The notes beneath the pieces are model-generated. The model had not been told where the DNA came from. It was given only the letters and a program-made list of their open reading frames with translations, and made no database searches. DNA of 64,000 nucleotides from the NCBI RefSeq assembly GCF_047730065.1, contig NZ_CP159829.1, positions 2,294,001 to 2,358,000 of the forward strand, written 5' to 3'. Positions 34,913 through 44,260 of the stretch are shown piece by piece (position 1 is the first letter of the stretch; each line of letters opens with the position of its first letter). The stretch is from Njordibacter sp028825405 (GTDB taxonomy: Bacteria > Pseudomonadota > Gammaproteobacteria > Pseudomonadales > Balneatricaceae). Both the position numbers and the translations under genes were made by a program.

Positions 34913-35917
34913 CTACCTAGATTGGCTAGAAGTTAACGTTTTATCAAGAATTAATGCGAGCACAAGCACTGTTCCCATGACGATCAACTCGATGTAATTA
35001 GGCGTGTTTAGCAGCCGCAACCCGTTCAGAAGCGCCGCTAGAGTAATAACACCCCCCACTGTTTTCCACATACTGCCATACCCTCCGGTTAAGCGTGTAC
35101 CGCCCAAAACCACAGCAATAATAGTCCACAGTTCCCAAATTCTAGCGGCATTGGGTTCTGCAGTTCCTAAGCGCATAGACAACAAAACGCCAGCAACCCC
35201 GGCTAATAGACCACAAAGGGTGAAATTAATGACCTTATGACGTCGAACTCTGATGCCCGCCTCATGAGCAGACTTTTCGTTATCACCAACGGCATAAGTC
35301 TCTAATCCATGTTTGGTCTTAGAAAGAATCCACTGAAAAAACAGGGCGAAACCGAAAAATATCATTGCAGTAAGTGACACTGGGCCAAGATAAATTTCTG
35401 GGTACTCTGTGTATGAATAATCACTGGTCATTAAGGCTTCTTCACCCGTAAAAATGAACACAATTCCACGAATACCCATCAGTGAACCCAGTGTGATTAT
35501 AAAAGAATGAATTCCAGATAATGCAACTAAGGCGCCGTTAATGAAACCAAAGAAAGCACCCGACAATAAAGCCACTATAATAGCGGGCCAAATACCAATA
35601 CTGTCCTGAAGACCTATAGCAAGGGCTGAGGATAAAGCTAACGTTGCACCCACCGAAAGGTCGATCTCTCCATTAAGCATAACCAAGGTCATTCCCACGG
35701 CAAGAAAGCCAATAAAAGATCCCTGCGTAAGCACATTACCAATATTATTTAGGGTGAAGAAATATGGCGAAGCAAAAGAAAACACCAGCATACAAATAAG
35801 CAAGAACACCCAGATGTGCTGCGCTCGAATGATTCTTAATATGCTTAAGCTTGAACTTTGAATTGATGTCATCGTTTTGGCAGTGTGGTCTTTTTTCACA
35901 CCTACAGAGTTGCTCAT
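34913..35917 (-). CDS. sugar ABC importer permease (RbsC-type)
   Basis: The 334-residue polytopic permease has the CUT2 blocks NGEIDLSVGATLALSSA and GGYGSMWKTVGGVITLAAL. About 9-10 hydrophobic segments are present. Its start overlaps the stop of the other permease gene (35914-36873) by 4 nt (ATGA), so the pair is coupled. The two permeases differ in sequence, implying a heterodimeric channel. Confidence 0.9.
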   Translation of the reverse strand: MSNSVGVKKDHTAKTMTSIQSSSLSILRIIRAQHIWVFLLICMLVFSFASPYFFTLNNIGNVLTQGSFIGFLAVGMTLVMLNGEIDLSVGATLALSSALAIGLQDSIGIWPAIIVALLSGAFFGFINGALVALSGIHSFIITLGSLMGIRGIVFIFTGEEALMTSDYSYTEYPEIYLGPVSLTAMIFFGFALFFQWILSKTKHGLETYAVGDNEKSAHEAGIRVRRHKVINFTLCGLLAGVAGVLLSMRLGTAEPNAARIWELWTIIAVVLGGTRLTGGYGSMWKTVGGVITLAALLNGLRLLNTPNYIELIVMGTVLVLALILDKTLTSSQSR

Positions 35918-36873
35918 ACGAAAACCCTCCCTCTCTTAGCAGCTAAATCGATCCACACCGCAAGAATAATAACGGCCCATGTCACCAACCACTGAACATA
36001 ATAAGCAAAGCCTAATAACAACAAGCCGTTTTGCACGAAGCCTAGCATTGTGACGCCAATGACTGTTCGCCAAATGGTACCCGACCCACCCAGCATAGAT
36101 GTGCCACCAAGAATTATTCCAGAAAGAACCGTAAGCTCATATCCTTGACCAATCGTACTTTGCGCACCCATGACTCGGCTTCCCATGATAATGGCAGCTA
36201 ACCCAGTTCCAAAACCAGAGATGACATAAGCAATTAAAACGACCCATCTGGTTTGCACACCCGAAAACAAACTGGCTGTCTCGTTTCCTCCAATGGAAAA
36301 AACCCAACGTCCAAAATTAGTTTTTAAAAGTACAAAGCTGCCCACCAATGCGGCAAAGAAGAATATCCAAACAGGTACTGGAATATCTATAAACTCACTT
36401 CGTCCAAAAAACCGGAACCAAGTTTCTTGAGGGTTAGTTACGTTAACGTTTGAACCACCCGAGTAAAATAGTGTGGCGCCCTGCAACAATGACAACATCG
36501 CTAAGGTAACAATAAGCGAGTTTAACCGCATAAAACCGATCAAATAACCATTTACCATTCCAATTAAGAGACTCGCAAGCAAAGTATATGCGATGGCAAT
36601 GGCAGGCCCTACTTGATTATGTTGGTCCACGACTAAAACCGTCAGCAAGGTAAGCATCGATCCAACTGACAAATCTAAGCGTCCCGTAATGACAACAAAC
36701 GTCACCCCAATAGCGATCATTCCAGTGATCGACACTTGACGGATCACATCTAAAATATTCCCTAGGGTAAGAAATTCTGGTGAAGACAAAGACACCACTG
36801 CTAAAAAGATGGCAAAACCACCAATCAAACCGTGTTTTTGCGCTGCATCACTGGCTTTTTTGAGAAGGGCCAT
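35914..36873 (-). CDS. sugar ABC importer permease (RbsC-type), second subunit
   Basis: The 319-residue permease has TGRLDLSVGSMLTLLTVLV and ILGGTSMLGGSGTIWRTVIG blocks typical of CUT2 permeases. It is the first gene of the minus-strand unit, divergent from the binding-protein gene at 37166. Two operator-like palindromes lie in the 292-bp space between them. Confidence 0.9.
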   Translation of the reverse strand: MALLKKASDAAQKHGLIGGFAIFLAVVSLSSPEFLTLGNILDVIRQVSITGMIAIGVTFVVITGRLDLSVGSMLTLLTVLVVDQHNQVGPAIAIAYTLLASLLIGMVNGYLIGFMRLNSLIVTLAMLSLLQGATLFYSGGSNVNVTNPQETWFRFFGRSEFIDIPVPVWIFFFAALVGSFVLLKTNFGRWVFSIGGNETASLFSGVQTRWVVLIAYVISGFGTGLAAIIMGSRVMGAQSTIGQGYELTVLSGIILGGTSMLGGSGTIWRTVIGVTMLGFVQNGLLLLGFAYYVQWLVTWAVIILAVWIDLAAKRGRVFV

Positions 36874-36950
36874 AATAAAAAATCTACATTAGTTTTTGTT
36901 TTACTGATTCCATCATAGGTCTATTCAATAGTTAATTAGTAGCAGGAATT

Positions 36951-36966
36951 TATCCAAAATGGACAT
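36951..36966. promoter_or_regulatory. operator-like palindrome, site 1
   Basis: TATCCAAAATGGACAT contains TCCA-N3-TGGA. It has the same form as site 2 at 37050-37065, 99 bp away, in the divergent ABC-importer promoter region. Confidence 0.5.
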
Positions 36967-37049
36967 CTTATAGACTGGCTATGTTTAATAGACAAAATAA
37001 GCTTCCTCATTCTCCCTTTTAGATTCAAATTTTTCTGATACTAATAAAA

Positions 37050-37065
37050 TATCCAATTTGGACAT
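37050..37065. promoter_or_regulatory. operator-like palindrome, site 2
   Basis: TATCCAATTTGGACAT contains the perfect inverted repeat TCCAA-T-TTGGA. It lies 101 bp before the binding-protein start. Two such sites could allow looping or separate control of the two divergent units. Confidence 0.5.
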
Positions 37066-37165
37066 ATTGAGTATTGCGGGCTGCTTGCCAATTATGATGA
37101 TAATAATAGACCGAGCAAATGAGGCTTGGGCTGAAAGATTATTAATTTAACGGAGTGTCAAAGTG

Positions 37166-38167
37166 ATGAACAGAATAAAAACAACATCAGTAATTTCTAT
37201 TGCTGGATTATTGTGTGCTGGCCTGCTAACGAGCGCAGTTCAAGCGGCCAATGCACCTGAATGGTTGGGTGGCAAGTTGACAAAACCACTTTCCGAAACC
37301 CGGATTGGTATTACCGTGTTATACCCAGGATCCAATGCTTACCAAGCCAAATATGCAGAAACAGCAGTAAGCTATGCAAAAGAACTTGGTATCGATGCGA
37401 CAGTGATGGATCCTCAAGGTGACCCAGCGGTGCAGTTCAACCAAATTGAGGATATGGTTTCTCAAAATTTGGACGTTATTGTATTGTGGCCAACCTCGCA
37501 GAATGCTCTGATACCTGCAGTGCGTCAAGCAGCACGTGCGGGTATCCCTGTCATTACGTCAAATTCACCGATTGGAGAGGCTGGTCGCCGGTATATCAAA
37601 GCCCACACAGGTCCGGACGATTGCGCTCAGGCAGAACAAGCAGCAGAAATGCTGGGCGATTCACTCAATGGGAAAGGTAATATTGTCGTAGTTGAAGGTA
37701 CGCCAGGTTATAGCGTTTCGATTCTTCGAAAGAACTGTTTTCTAGATAAAATAGAAGATGCATACCCCAACGTCAATATCCTTGCTAGCCAATCAGCCGA
37801 TTGGAATCGTGAAAAGGCACAGACGGTTATGGAGACCTTCCTAACTAAGTTTGGTAACGACATTGATGGTGTTTATGCTTTTGATGATGGCATGGGTTTA
37901 GGCGTAATTAGTGCATTACAAGCTAAAGGCAAAAAGCCCGGTGACGTAAAAGTTGTAACCTGTAACTTATTTGGTGAAGGTTGGGACGCTATCAAAACAG
38001 GTTGGGAAACAGGATCCAATAAGCAATCAGCAGAAGATGATGCAATATTAGCTATCCAAACTGCAGTAAAAATTGCCCACGGTATTGATGTACCCACTTT
38101 AGCCCAAATTGAAACTCCAAAAATCCAAGCCAACAACGTTAACCAATTTGAACGTCCAAGCTGGTAG
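37166..38167 (+). CDS. sugar ABC importer periplasmic binding protein (RbsB-type)
   Basis: ATG at 37166 is preferred to GTG at 37163; GGAG lies 9 nt before it. A signal peptide (MNRIKTTSVISIAGLLCAGL...VQAA) precedes a type I periplasmic binding domain (RIGITVLYPGSNAYQAKYAE; VVVEGTPGYSVSILR; GVYAFDDGMGLGVISAL). It delivers the ligand to the divergent permease/ATPase set. The ligand is not readable from sequence; a sugar or polyol is likely. A hairpin terminator follows at 38294-38326. Confidence 0.9.
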   Translation: MNRIKTTSVISIAGLLCAGLLTSAVQAANAPEWLGGKLTKPLSETRIGITVLYPGSNAYQAKYAETAVSYAKELGIDATVMDPQGDPAVQFNQIEDMVSQNLDVIVLWPTSQNALIPAVRQAARAGIPVITSNSPIGEAGRRYIKAHTGPDDCAQAEQAAEMLGDSLNGKGNIVVVEGTPGYSVSILRKNCFLDKIEDAYPNVNILASQSADWNREKAQTVMETFLTKFGNDIDGVYAFDDGMGLGVISALQAKGKKPGDVKVVTCNLFGEGWDAIKTGWETGSNKQSAEDDAILAIQTAVKIAHGIDVPTLAQIETPKIQANNVNQFERPSW

Positions 38168-38293
38168 TTTGACAATAAACGGGTCGTTAGAATTTAACGC
38201 AATTGATTAACGATCTGTTTACTAATTGATCTAATAAAGTATTCATTTTTAGAAGGACAATTGCCTATTGATTTAGGCAGCTAAAGCCCTTGG

Positions 38294-38326
38294 AAAAAGG
38301 CCTCTCTCGTTGAGAGAAGCCTTTCA
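38294..38326. terminator. hairpin terminator after the binding-protein gene
   Basis: AAAGGC-C-TCTCTC, loop GTT, GAGAGA-A-GCCTTT: 12 base pairs with one C/A mismatch (38296-38324). A short A/T tract lies on its left side only, so it may also work on the minus strand. Confidence 0.55.
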
Positions 38327-38500
38327 CGGCGGGTGAAATCGAACTAACAATTAAGAAACAACTGGCAAATGTGTTTATGGCTTTTGCTCCAAACAGGGTT
38401 GAGACAAATCATATTTTGAGTGGTTCCATAACTTACAACGATAATCAGACTTGGCTCTCTATATGCAGCCAACAGATGAATGGATCTCAGGGAAATTAGC

Positions 38501-39658
38501 ATGGAATCAAATAATAAACCTATTATTCGCGTTGGCTTAATTGGGTCTGGATTTATGGGCCGTTGTCACGCTAATGCTTTTCGCAACGTAAGCAGTTTAT
38601 TCAATCTTCCAGTCAAAATAGAGCTCACTTGTTTAGCAGATATCAACAAAACCCTGGCGCAGCATAACGCAGACGCTCTCGGTTTTATTTCAAGTACAGA
38701 CTGCTGGCAGGACATGGTCGCTGACCCAAATATCGATATTATTGCTATAACAGCCCCCAACGGGCTCCATGAGGAAATGGCTATCCTTGCTGCAAGCCAT
38801 GGCAAAACAATTTATTGTGAAAAACCTCTGTCGACCACTTTAGAATCGGCTATGCGTATGGTGGATGCAGCTAATAATGCCGGTGTCGTTACTCAAGTGG
38901 GGTTTAATTTTTTACGCAACCCACTCTTTAAAATGGCTAAAACCATGATAGAAAGCGGTGACCTAGGCGACATTGTCAGCTTTCGTGGGACTCATGCCGA
39001 AAACTATATGGGTGAATCACGCCAACCCCATTCATTTAGGACCCACCCCCAAGGGGGAGGGGCGTTAGCTGATATAGGTAGCCATATAACATCATTAGCT
39101 CGCTATTTTTTGGGCCCTATAAGCAGAGTGAATGCACACCAAAAAACGGTCGTCAAAGACAGGCCGCGCACACTTGGAAGTTATGAAATGCTACCGGTTC
39201 AAGTTGATGATGTTTCACATGTGTTGATGGAATTTGCTAGCGGCTGTATCGGCAGTATTAATGTTTGCTGGCTGCAGACAGGGCGCAACATGGACCTGTC
39301 CTTCGAAATCACGGGCACCCTTGGGGCCATTCATTTTAATCAAGAAAGAATGAATGAAATCCACGTTTATAAGCCTATTCAAAATACATCCGAAACCGGG
39401 TTTACCAAAATAGAAACAGGCGCTCAGCACCCTCCCTACAATCAATTTTGCCCAGCGCCGGGTCACCACATTGGGTTTAACGATTTAAAAGTGATCGAGG
39501 TGGCCGAACTTGTTAATGCGATGTTAAACAGCGAACCACTGTTTACAGATTTTCAAGAAGGCTACCGAGTCCAACGCACCATCGATGCTATGCAGTCCTC
39601 TGCAGACACCGGACAATGGGTTAGTATAAAAGAGCACATTAAATACAATGGAAAGTAA
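38501..39658 (+). CDS. Gfo/Idh/MocA-family dehydrogenase
   Basis: The start at 38501 is preferred to 38480 because AGGGA lies about 7 nt before it (385 aa). The N-terminus is an NAD(P) Rossmann fold (GLIGSGFMGRCHANAF). The conserved catalytic-lysine motif is EKPLST, and the C-terminal domain has GGGALADIGSHI. These enzymes oxidise sugars or inositols at one hydroxyl. It overlaps the GMC oxidoreductase gene by 11 nt, so they are co-expressed, downstream of the ABC binding protein. Confidence 0.88.
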   Translation: MESNNKPIIRVGLIGSGFMGRCHANAFRNVSSLFNLPVKIELTCLADINKTLAQHNADALGFISSTDCWQDMVADPNIDIIAITAPNGLHEEMAILAASHGKTIYCEKPLSTTLESAMRMVDAANNAGVVTQVGFNFLRNPLFKMAKTMIESGDLGDIVSFRGTHAENYMGESRQPHSFRTHPQGGGALADIGSHITSLARYFLGPISRVNAHQKTVVKDRPRTLGSYEMLPVQVDDVSHVLMEFASGCIGSINVCWLQTGRNMDLSFEITGTLGAIHFNQERMNEIHVYKPIQNTSETGFTKIETGAQHPPYNQFCPAPGHHIGFNDLKVIEVAELVNAMLNSEPLFTDFQEGYRVQRTIDAMQSSADTGQWVSIKEHIKYNGK

Positions 39659-41246
39659 ATACGACTATATTATTATAGGTGCAGGTTCGTCAGGCTGCGT
39701 AGTAGCTGGCCGCCTGGGCGAAGCTGGATACAGAGTATTATTGCTGGAGGCGGGAGGAAAAGACAACAGCCCTTGGATAAAAATTCCATTGGGCTACTCT
39801 AAATTGTACAACAACCCGAAGGTTAATTGGTGCTATACCAGCGAACCAGAGCCAGAATTGAATAACCGGCCTTTATTTCAGCCAAGAGGCAAAGTGCTTG
39901 GTGGGTCTGGTTCTATTAACGGCATGATTTATATGCGCGGTCAGGCACAAGATTTTGATTCTTGGGAAGCCCAGGGATGCGCTGGGTGGGGCTGGGAGAA
40001 AGTGCTACCCTATTTTAAAAAATCAGAAAATCAACAGCGCGGTGCAAGCGAATTCCATGGTGTGGGTGGTCCTTTAGAAGTTTCCGATTTGCCCTCTAAT
40101 CATGCTTTGGGTGAAGCCTTCCACAGTGCTTCTGAGGCGCTTGGCTCCCCCCGCAACAATGACTTTAACGGTGCCGGCCAAGTCGGCACAGGCTATGTAC
40201 AAATCAATACTAAAAAGCAAAGGCGCTGGAGTACCGCGTCGGGATTTCTAACTGGGCCTGCAATGCAAAATATTACAGTGCAGCTTGGTGCAATGGTCGA
40301 GAACATTATTCTAAAGAACGGCGTAGCGACGGGTGTTCGTTGGAGCAACAAGTCTGGAAAATATGATAGCTTTGTGACTAAAGAAGTCATTGTTTGCGGT
40401 GGTGTTTTCAACTCACCACAGATTCTAGAATTGTCGGGTATAGGTAATCGAGAGGTACTTGAGAAAGCCGGTGTTGAAGTTCAGCACGAGCTGCCAGGAG
40501 TGGGGGAAAACCTTCAGGACCACTTCGGTATCAGTGCAGAATATCAGTGCAGCAAAAGAATTACCGTTAACGATTTATACAATAATCCGATTTTAGGCGG
40601 CTTACAGTTGTTACGGTACCTAGTGTTTAAAACTGGTCCCTTTGCCGACAATGGTAATTACTCTAATACTTTTATTACCACAGCTCCTCATATTAAAACC
40701 CCAGATATGATGATTACTTTAATGGCTTGGAATACGGGCGAAGATTTGAAGCCCAAACCGTTTTCCGGTTTTACGATTTTGGCTGAACATATTCGGCCTA
40801 AATCCAGAGGTTCCTGTCACATCAAGACTTCCAGCCAACAAGACGCACCCGTCATTAAATTTAATTTTCTTAAGCATCAAGATGACATTGATGCGGCCAT
40901 CGCAGGACTCAAACAGGCCCGAAAAATCGCTCAAACAGCACCCATGGATGAGTTTGTGAAAAGCGAAATTTCCCCGGGGCCAGGCCCAAAAACTGAGGCT
41001 GAATTAGAAGCTCACTGTCGGCAAAATGGTTTGTCTTTGCTGCATGGCGCAGGGACCTGCCGCATGGGCACAATAGAGCAAGAAGATGCTGTTGTAGATT
41101 ATCGTTTAAGAGTGCGCGGATTAAAGGGTTTACGGGTCGTTGATGCGTCTATTATGCCCAACGTGGTATCGGGCAATACTCATGCCACCGCAGTAATGAT
41201 TGGCGAAAAAGGTGCAGCAATGATTATTGAGGATGCCAAGGCGTGA
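39648..41246 (+). CDS. GMC-family FAD oxidoreductase (choline/alcohol dehydrogenase type)
   Basis: The 532-residue flavoenzyme has IIIGAGSSGCVVAGRLGEAG (FAD-binding start), GGSGSINGMIYMRG (GMC signature 1) and a C-terminal block. That block has LLHGAGTCRMG and VVSGNTHATAVMIGEKGA, the latter with the catalytic His/Asn region. Such enzymes oxidise alcohols, sugars or polyols and feed electrons to oxygen or a quinone pool. It is overlapped by dehydrogenase genes on both sides. The three-step set suggests stepwise oxidation of an imported polyol or sugar (inference). Confidence 0.9.
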   Translation: MESKYDYIIIGAGSSGCVVAGRLGEAGYRVLLLEAGGKDNSPWIKIPLGYSKLYNNPKVNWCYTSEPEPELNNRPLFQPRGKVLGGSGSINGMIYMRGQAQDFDSWEAQGCAGWGWEKVLPYFKKSENQQRGASEFHGVGGPLEVSDLPSNHALGEAFHSASEALGSPRNNDFNGAGQVGTGYVQINTKKQRRWSTASGFLTGPAMQNITVQLGAMVENIILKNGVATGVRWSNKSGKYDSFVTKEVIVCGGVFNSPQILELSGIGNREVLEKAGVEVQHELPGVGENLQDHFGISAEYQCSKRITVNDLYNNPILGGLQLLRYLVFKTGPFADNGNYSNTFITTAPHIKTPDMMITLMAWNTGEDLKPKPFSGFTILAEHIRPKSRGSCHIKTSSQQDAPVIKFNFLKHQDDIDAAIAGLKQARKIAQTAPMDEFVKSEISPGPGPKTEAELEAHCRQNGLSLLHGAGTCRMGTIEQEDAVVDYRLRVRGLKGLRVVDASIMPNVVSGNTHATAVMIGEKGAAMIIEDAKA

Positions 41247-42244
41247 TTAATATTGCAGTGATCGGTGCTGGTCGTATGGGTCAAATATATTGCCATAATG
41301 TGTCGAAAAATGAACATTGTAAGCTCGTTTATGTGGTCAGTAGAACACTAGAATCAGCATCCAAACTAGCCCATAAATACCAAGCAAATGCGTGCACAGA
41401 AATTAGTGTTGCCATCAATAACGAGGCTATCGATGCCATTATTATTGCTAGCCCCACACCGACTCATTTAGACATTGTTACTATGGCAGCAAAAGCTGGA
41501 AAAGCGGTGTTTTGTGAAAAGCCCATTGATCTAGAGATACAAAGGGTCGATCAGTGCTTGCAAACGTTAGCCCAGTATCCAATACCTTTTATGTTGGGTT
41601 TTAACCGCCGCTTCGACCCACAAATTAGCAAACTTCGACAAGCCGTATTAGCAGGCGACGTCGGTCATTTGCATATGTTGCTACTGACGAGTCGAGACCC
41701 ATGTCCACCTCCAGTCAACTACCTACAAAGTTCTGGGGGTTATTTTATTGACAGCACAGTGCATGACATTGATTTGATGTGTTGGATCAGCCAAGAGTTA
41801 CCTCTTGAAGTCATGGCCACCGGGTCCTGTCTTGTTGATCCTAAGATCGGTGAACTGGGTGATATCGACACCAGCATGACCATGATGATGATGCCCAGTG
41901 GCGCCATTTGCCATGTAAACAATAGCCGGCGGAGCGTATACGGGTTTGATCAGCGCATAGAAGCCTTTGGTTCCAAGGGCATGCTGCAAACACAAAACCA
42001 ACATGAACACTCGTTACTCAGCTATTCTGACACCCACACTAATATGGCGTCACCACTAGAATACTTTTTTTTGGAGCGCTATGAACAATCCTATCGCATT
42101 ATTATTGATGAATTTATTGATGCGGTACAAAACAAAAATTCTATAGAGTGTAATCAATTTGATGGTCGCAATGCTCTAGCTATAGCTCTTGCTTGTAATC
42201 GATCAGTTAAAGAACGCAAGGCCATTGCGCCAGTCTATTGCTAG
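41243..42244 (+). CDS. Gfo/Idh/MocA-family dehydrogenase, IolG-like
   Basis: A 333-residue NAD(P)-dependent dehydrogenase with IAVIGAGRMGQIYCHN, VFCEKPIDLEI (catalytic lysine) and GGYFIDSTVHDIDLMCWI, resembling inositol 2-dehydrogenases. The GTG start overlaps the GMC stop by 4 nt (GTGA), so it is coupled. A myo-inositol or similar polyol substrate is possible. The other iol genes are absent from the window, so the substrate is left open. Confidence 0.88.
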   Translation: MINIAVIGAGRMGQIYCHNVSKNEHCKLVYVVSRTLESASKLAHKYQANACTEISVAINNEAIDAIIIASPTPTHLDIVTMAAKAGKAVFCEKPIDLEIQRVDQCLQTLAQYPIPFMLGFNRRFDPQISKLRQAVLAGDVGHLHMLLLTSRDPCPPPVNYLQSSGGYFIDSTVHDIDLMCWISQELPLEVMATGSCLVDPKIGELGDIDTSMTMMMMPSGAICHVNNSRRSVYGFDQRIEAFGSKGMLQTQNQHEHSLLSYSDTHTNMASPLEYFFLERYEQSYRIIIDEFIDAVQNKNSIECNQFDGRNALAIALACNRSVKERKAIAPVYC

Positions 42245-42441
42245 CCCTATTCCTAGCCATGAGCGCACAAAAACAGAGGCTATTGGAGCGCCCAAACTTA
42301 TGGTGGAAGTCGTTAGTGCGGCTCCACCTATTTATTTCAGTGGCTGGTGAATCCTCGGCGGGCCCACTCTCATTGAAGGATGACTTCCTTAACACACCTA
42401 GGTAAAATGTTGTCGATATTATCAATTCAATTGGTAGGGCC

Positions 42442-44121
42442 ATGACCCAAACTGAATTACTGTCTATCCTCGAATTTGTAGAAAAAATACAGTTTATGGC
42501 GCAGGGAAAAAATACCTTGTCTGGTGTGGATTCTCGTTGGAACATCATTTTGTATGCCATGCGCCGTCATCTTGAAGGTAAAATCCTTACCCAAACAGCC
42601 CTGACGATGGCAGCAAATGTGCCCTATGGCACAGCGATACGCCGAATTAATGAATTGATTGATGACGGTTACATACTAAAACGTCAACGTTCCAAAACTG
42701 GAAAGTCTTTTTCCTTACATCCTTCCAAACAGCTGATCGGCAGATTCGAAGAATATGCATTTCAACTTAAATCTCACATCGGCGTTACTTTTGGTTTTAA
42801 TGAGGGTGGCAAGTCGTTGGATGACTTCTATTTTGGTGCTTCTTATATGGCGTCCAGCACCCTATCTTTTCCTTCGGCCTTAAGTTTTGGGGTCGGTTTT
42901 GATAAAAAGCTACGCATATTAGGCCCCACTGATCCCACTTTTAATTTTCTGGCAGATAATCCTCGTCAAATTAATGAATTTTGCGGTGGCACTGTAGAGA
43001 TGGTGGTGATGAATCTGGATGATCTCCGACAAGAGTCCATTCGCAACGCTTTATTAGAGGAGTCTGAGTACGATCTCATTGCCTTTGATTTGCCTTGTTT
43101 AGGTGAATTTGTTGCTAAAAAAATGATTGCGCCTCTGAATGATAGAATCGATGAAGAGAAATTCAATTTTACAGATTTTCATAATGCTGCCTGGCAGGGA
43201 TCAGCTTACCAGGGCGACCAATATGGTATTCCTATTCAATCCACTAGCGAGGTATTTTTATACCGTACCGATCTGTTTGAAGAGTTTGATATTGGTTGCC
43301 CACCGCAGCAAGTTGACGATGTTTTGCAAGCCGCACAGAAATTACATCAGGTACAGCCAGGCTTAAGTGGTATTGTCATGAACTATGGGATAGGTACTCC
43401 CATAGCTCATACTTTTATGCAGACTATGGCGTCTATGGGCCAAAGCATCATGTTGCAAAGCACAGAGTCGAATAGATTATTTCATCAAGGACGCCCAAGA
43501 GTCGATACCGAGGTGGGCGAAAAGACGATGGAATATCTTTTAGAGTTACTCGATTATGCTCACCCATGCAGCCTAACTTGCGATTGGGATAAGCGGATCC
43601 GTACTTTTGCTAAAGGCGAGGCTGCGATGACATATGGTTGGTCCATCCGAGCATCCATGGTGGAGTTAAGTGATTACACAACTGTTGCTCGGCAGGTCGG
43701 CTATTGCGCTCCACCTAGCGCAGTTGGGGTGGCTTCTGTGTCGCCCATTGGGGGCTTTTCCTTAGCTATCCCCAACAATATGAGCAAGGCAAGCAAAGAT
43801 GCTGCTTGGCGTGTCATGAAATACTTAACTAGGCCAGAGCTGATCAAATGGTATGCTTTAAATGGTAACTATTCGAGCACTCGTTATTCAACCAGTGCCG
43901 ACCCCGAGGTAAAAATGGTGAGCCCAGTGGTGGAACTGGTTGATGAATTAGAGCGTAAAGGTCAGGTGCAAAGTGGCGTCAGGCCCCCAATCCCAGAATA
44001 TTTTGATATTATTAAAATACTTGGTGAGGAAATTCATTCAATTTTAGTCCGTACATATAGCGTGGCAGCGGGTCTAAAAAGAGCGCAAGATCGGCTTGAT
44101 AGGTTGTCGATTAGCGTTTAG
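42442..44121 (+). CDS. winged-helix regulator fused to a type 1 extracellular-solute-binding domain
   Basis: The 559-residue protein has no signal peptide. Residues ~30-100 read as a winged helix-turn-helix (LTQTALTMAANVPYGTAIRRINELIDDGYI then a basic wing RQRSKTGKSF). Residues ~155-530 match the MalE/UgpB-type solute-binding fold: DLIAFDLPCLGEFVAKKMIAPLND, GIPIQSTSEVFLYRTDLFEEF, FAKGEAAMTYGWSI and SPIGGFSLAIPNNMSKASKDAAW. A cytoplasmic transcription factor with this sensor domain is unusual; LacI-type factors use a different binding-protein fold. It follows the dehydrogenase genes and probably regulates this importer/oxidation locus. Confidence 0.8.
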   Translation: MTQTELLSILEFVEKIQFMAQGKNTLSGVDSRWNIILYAMRRHLEGKILTQTALTMAANVPYGTAIRRINELIDDGYILKRQRSKTGKSFSLHPSKQLIGRFEEYAFQLKSHIGVTFGFNEGGKSLDDFYFGASYMASSTLSFPSALSFGVGFDKKLRILGPTDPTFNFLADNPRQINEFCGGTVEMVVMNLDDLRQESIRNALLEESEYDLIAFDLPCLGEFVAKKMIAPLNDRIDEEKFNFTDFHNAAWQGSAYQGDQYGIPIQSTSEVFLYRTDLFEEFDIGCPPQQVDDVLQAAQKLHQVQPGLSGIVMNYGIGTPIAHTFMQTMASMGQSIMLQSTESNRLFHQGRPRVDTEVGEKTMEYLLELLDYAHPCSLTCDWDKRIRTFAKGEAAMTYGWSIRASMVELSDYTTVARQVGYCAPPSAVGVASVSPIGGFSLAIPNNMSKASKDAAWRVMKYLTRPELIKWYALNGNYSSTRYSTSADPEVKMVSPVVELVDELERKGQVQSGVRPPIPEYFDIIKILGEEIHSILVRTYSVAAGLKRAQDRLDRLSISV

Positions 44122-44260
44122 GTAAGTCGATCTTTTCAGTCACAAGAACCTAAGGGACCTAGGTGGTTTGTAAAATTTTATAAATTCTATCAACTCTCCA
44201 TTCTTTCTATGTTAGCTTGTGGTAATTGAGCAAAGTCGGTCTAAACGTGCTGAGAATTCT

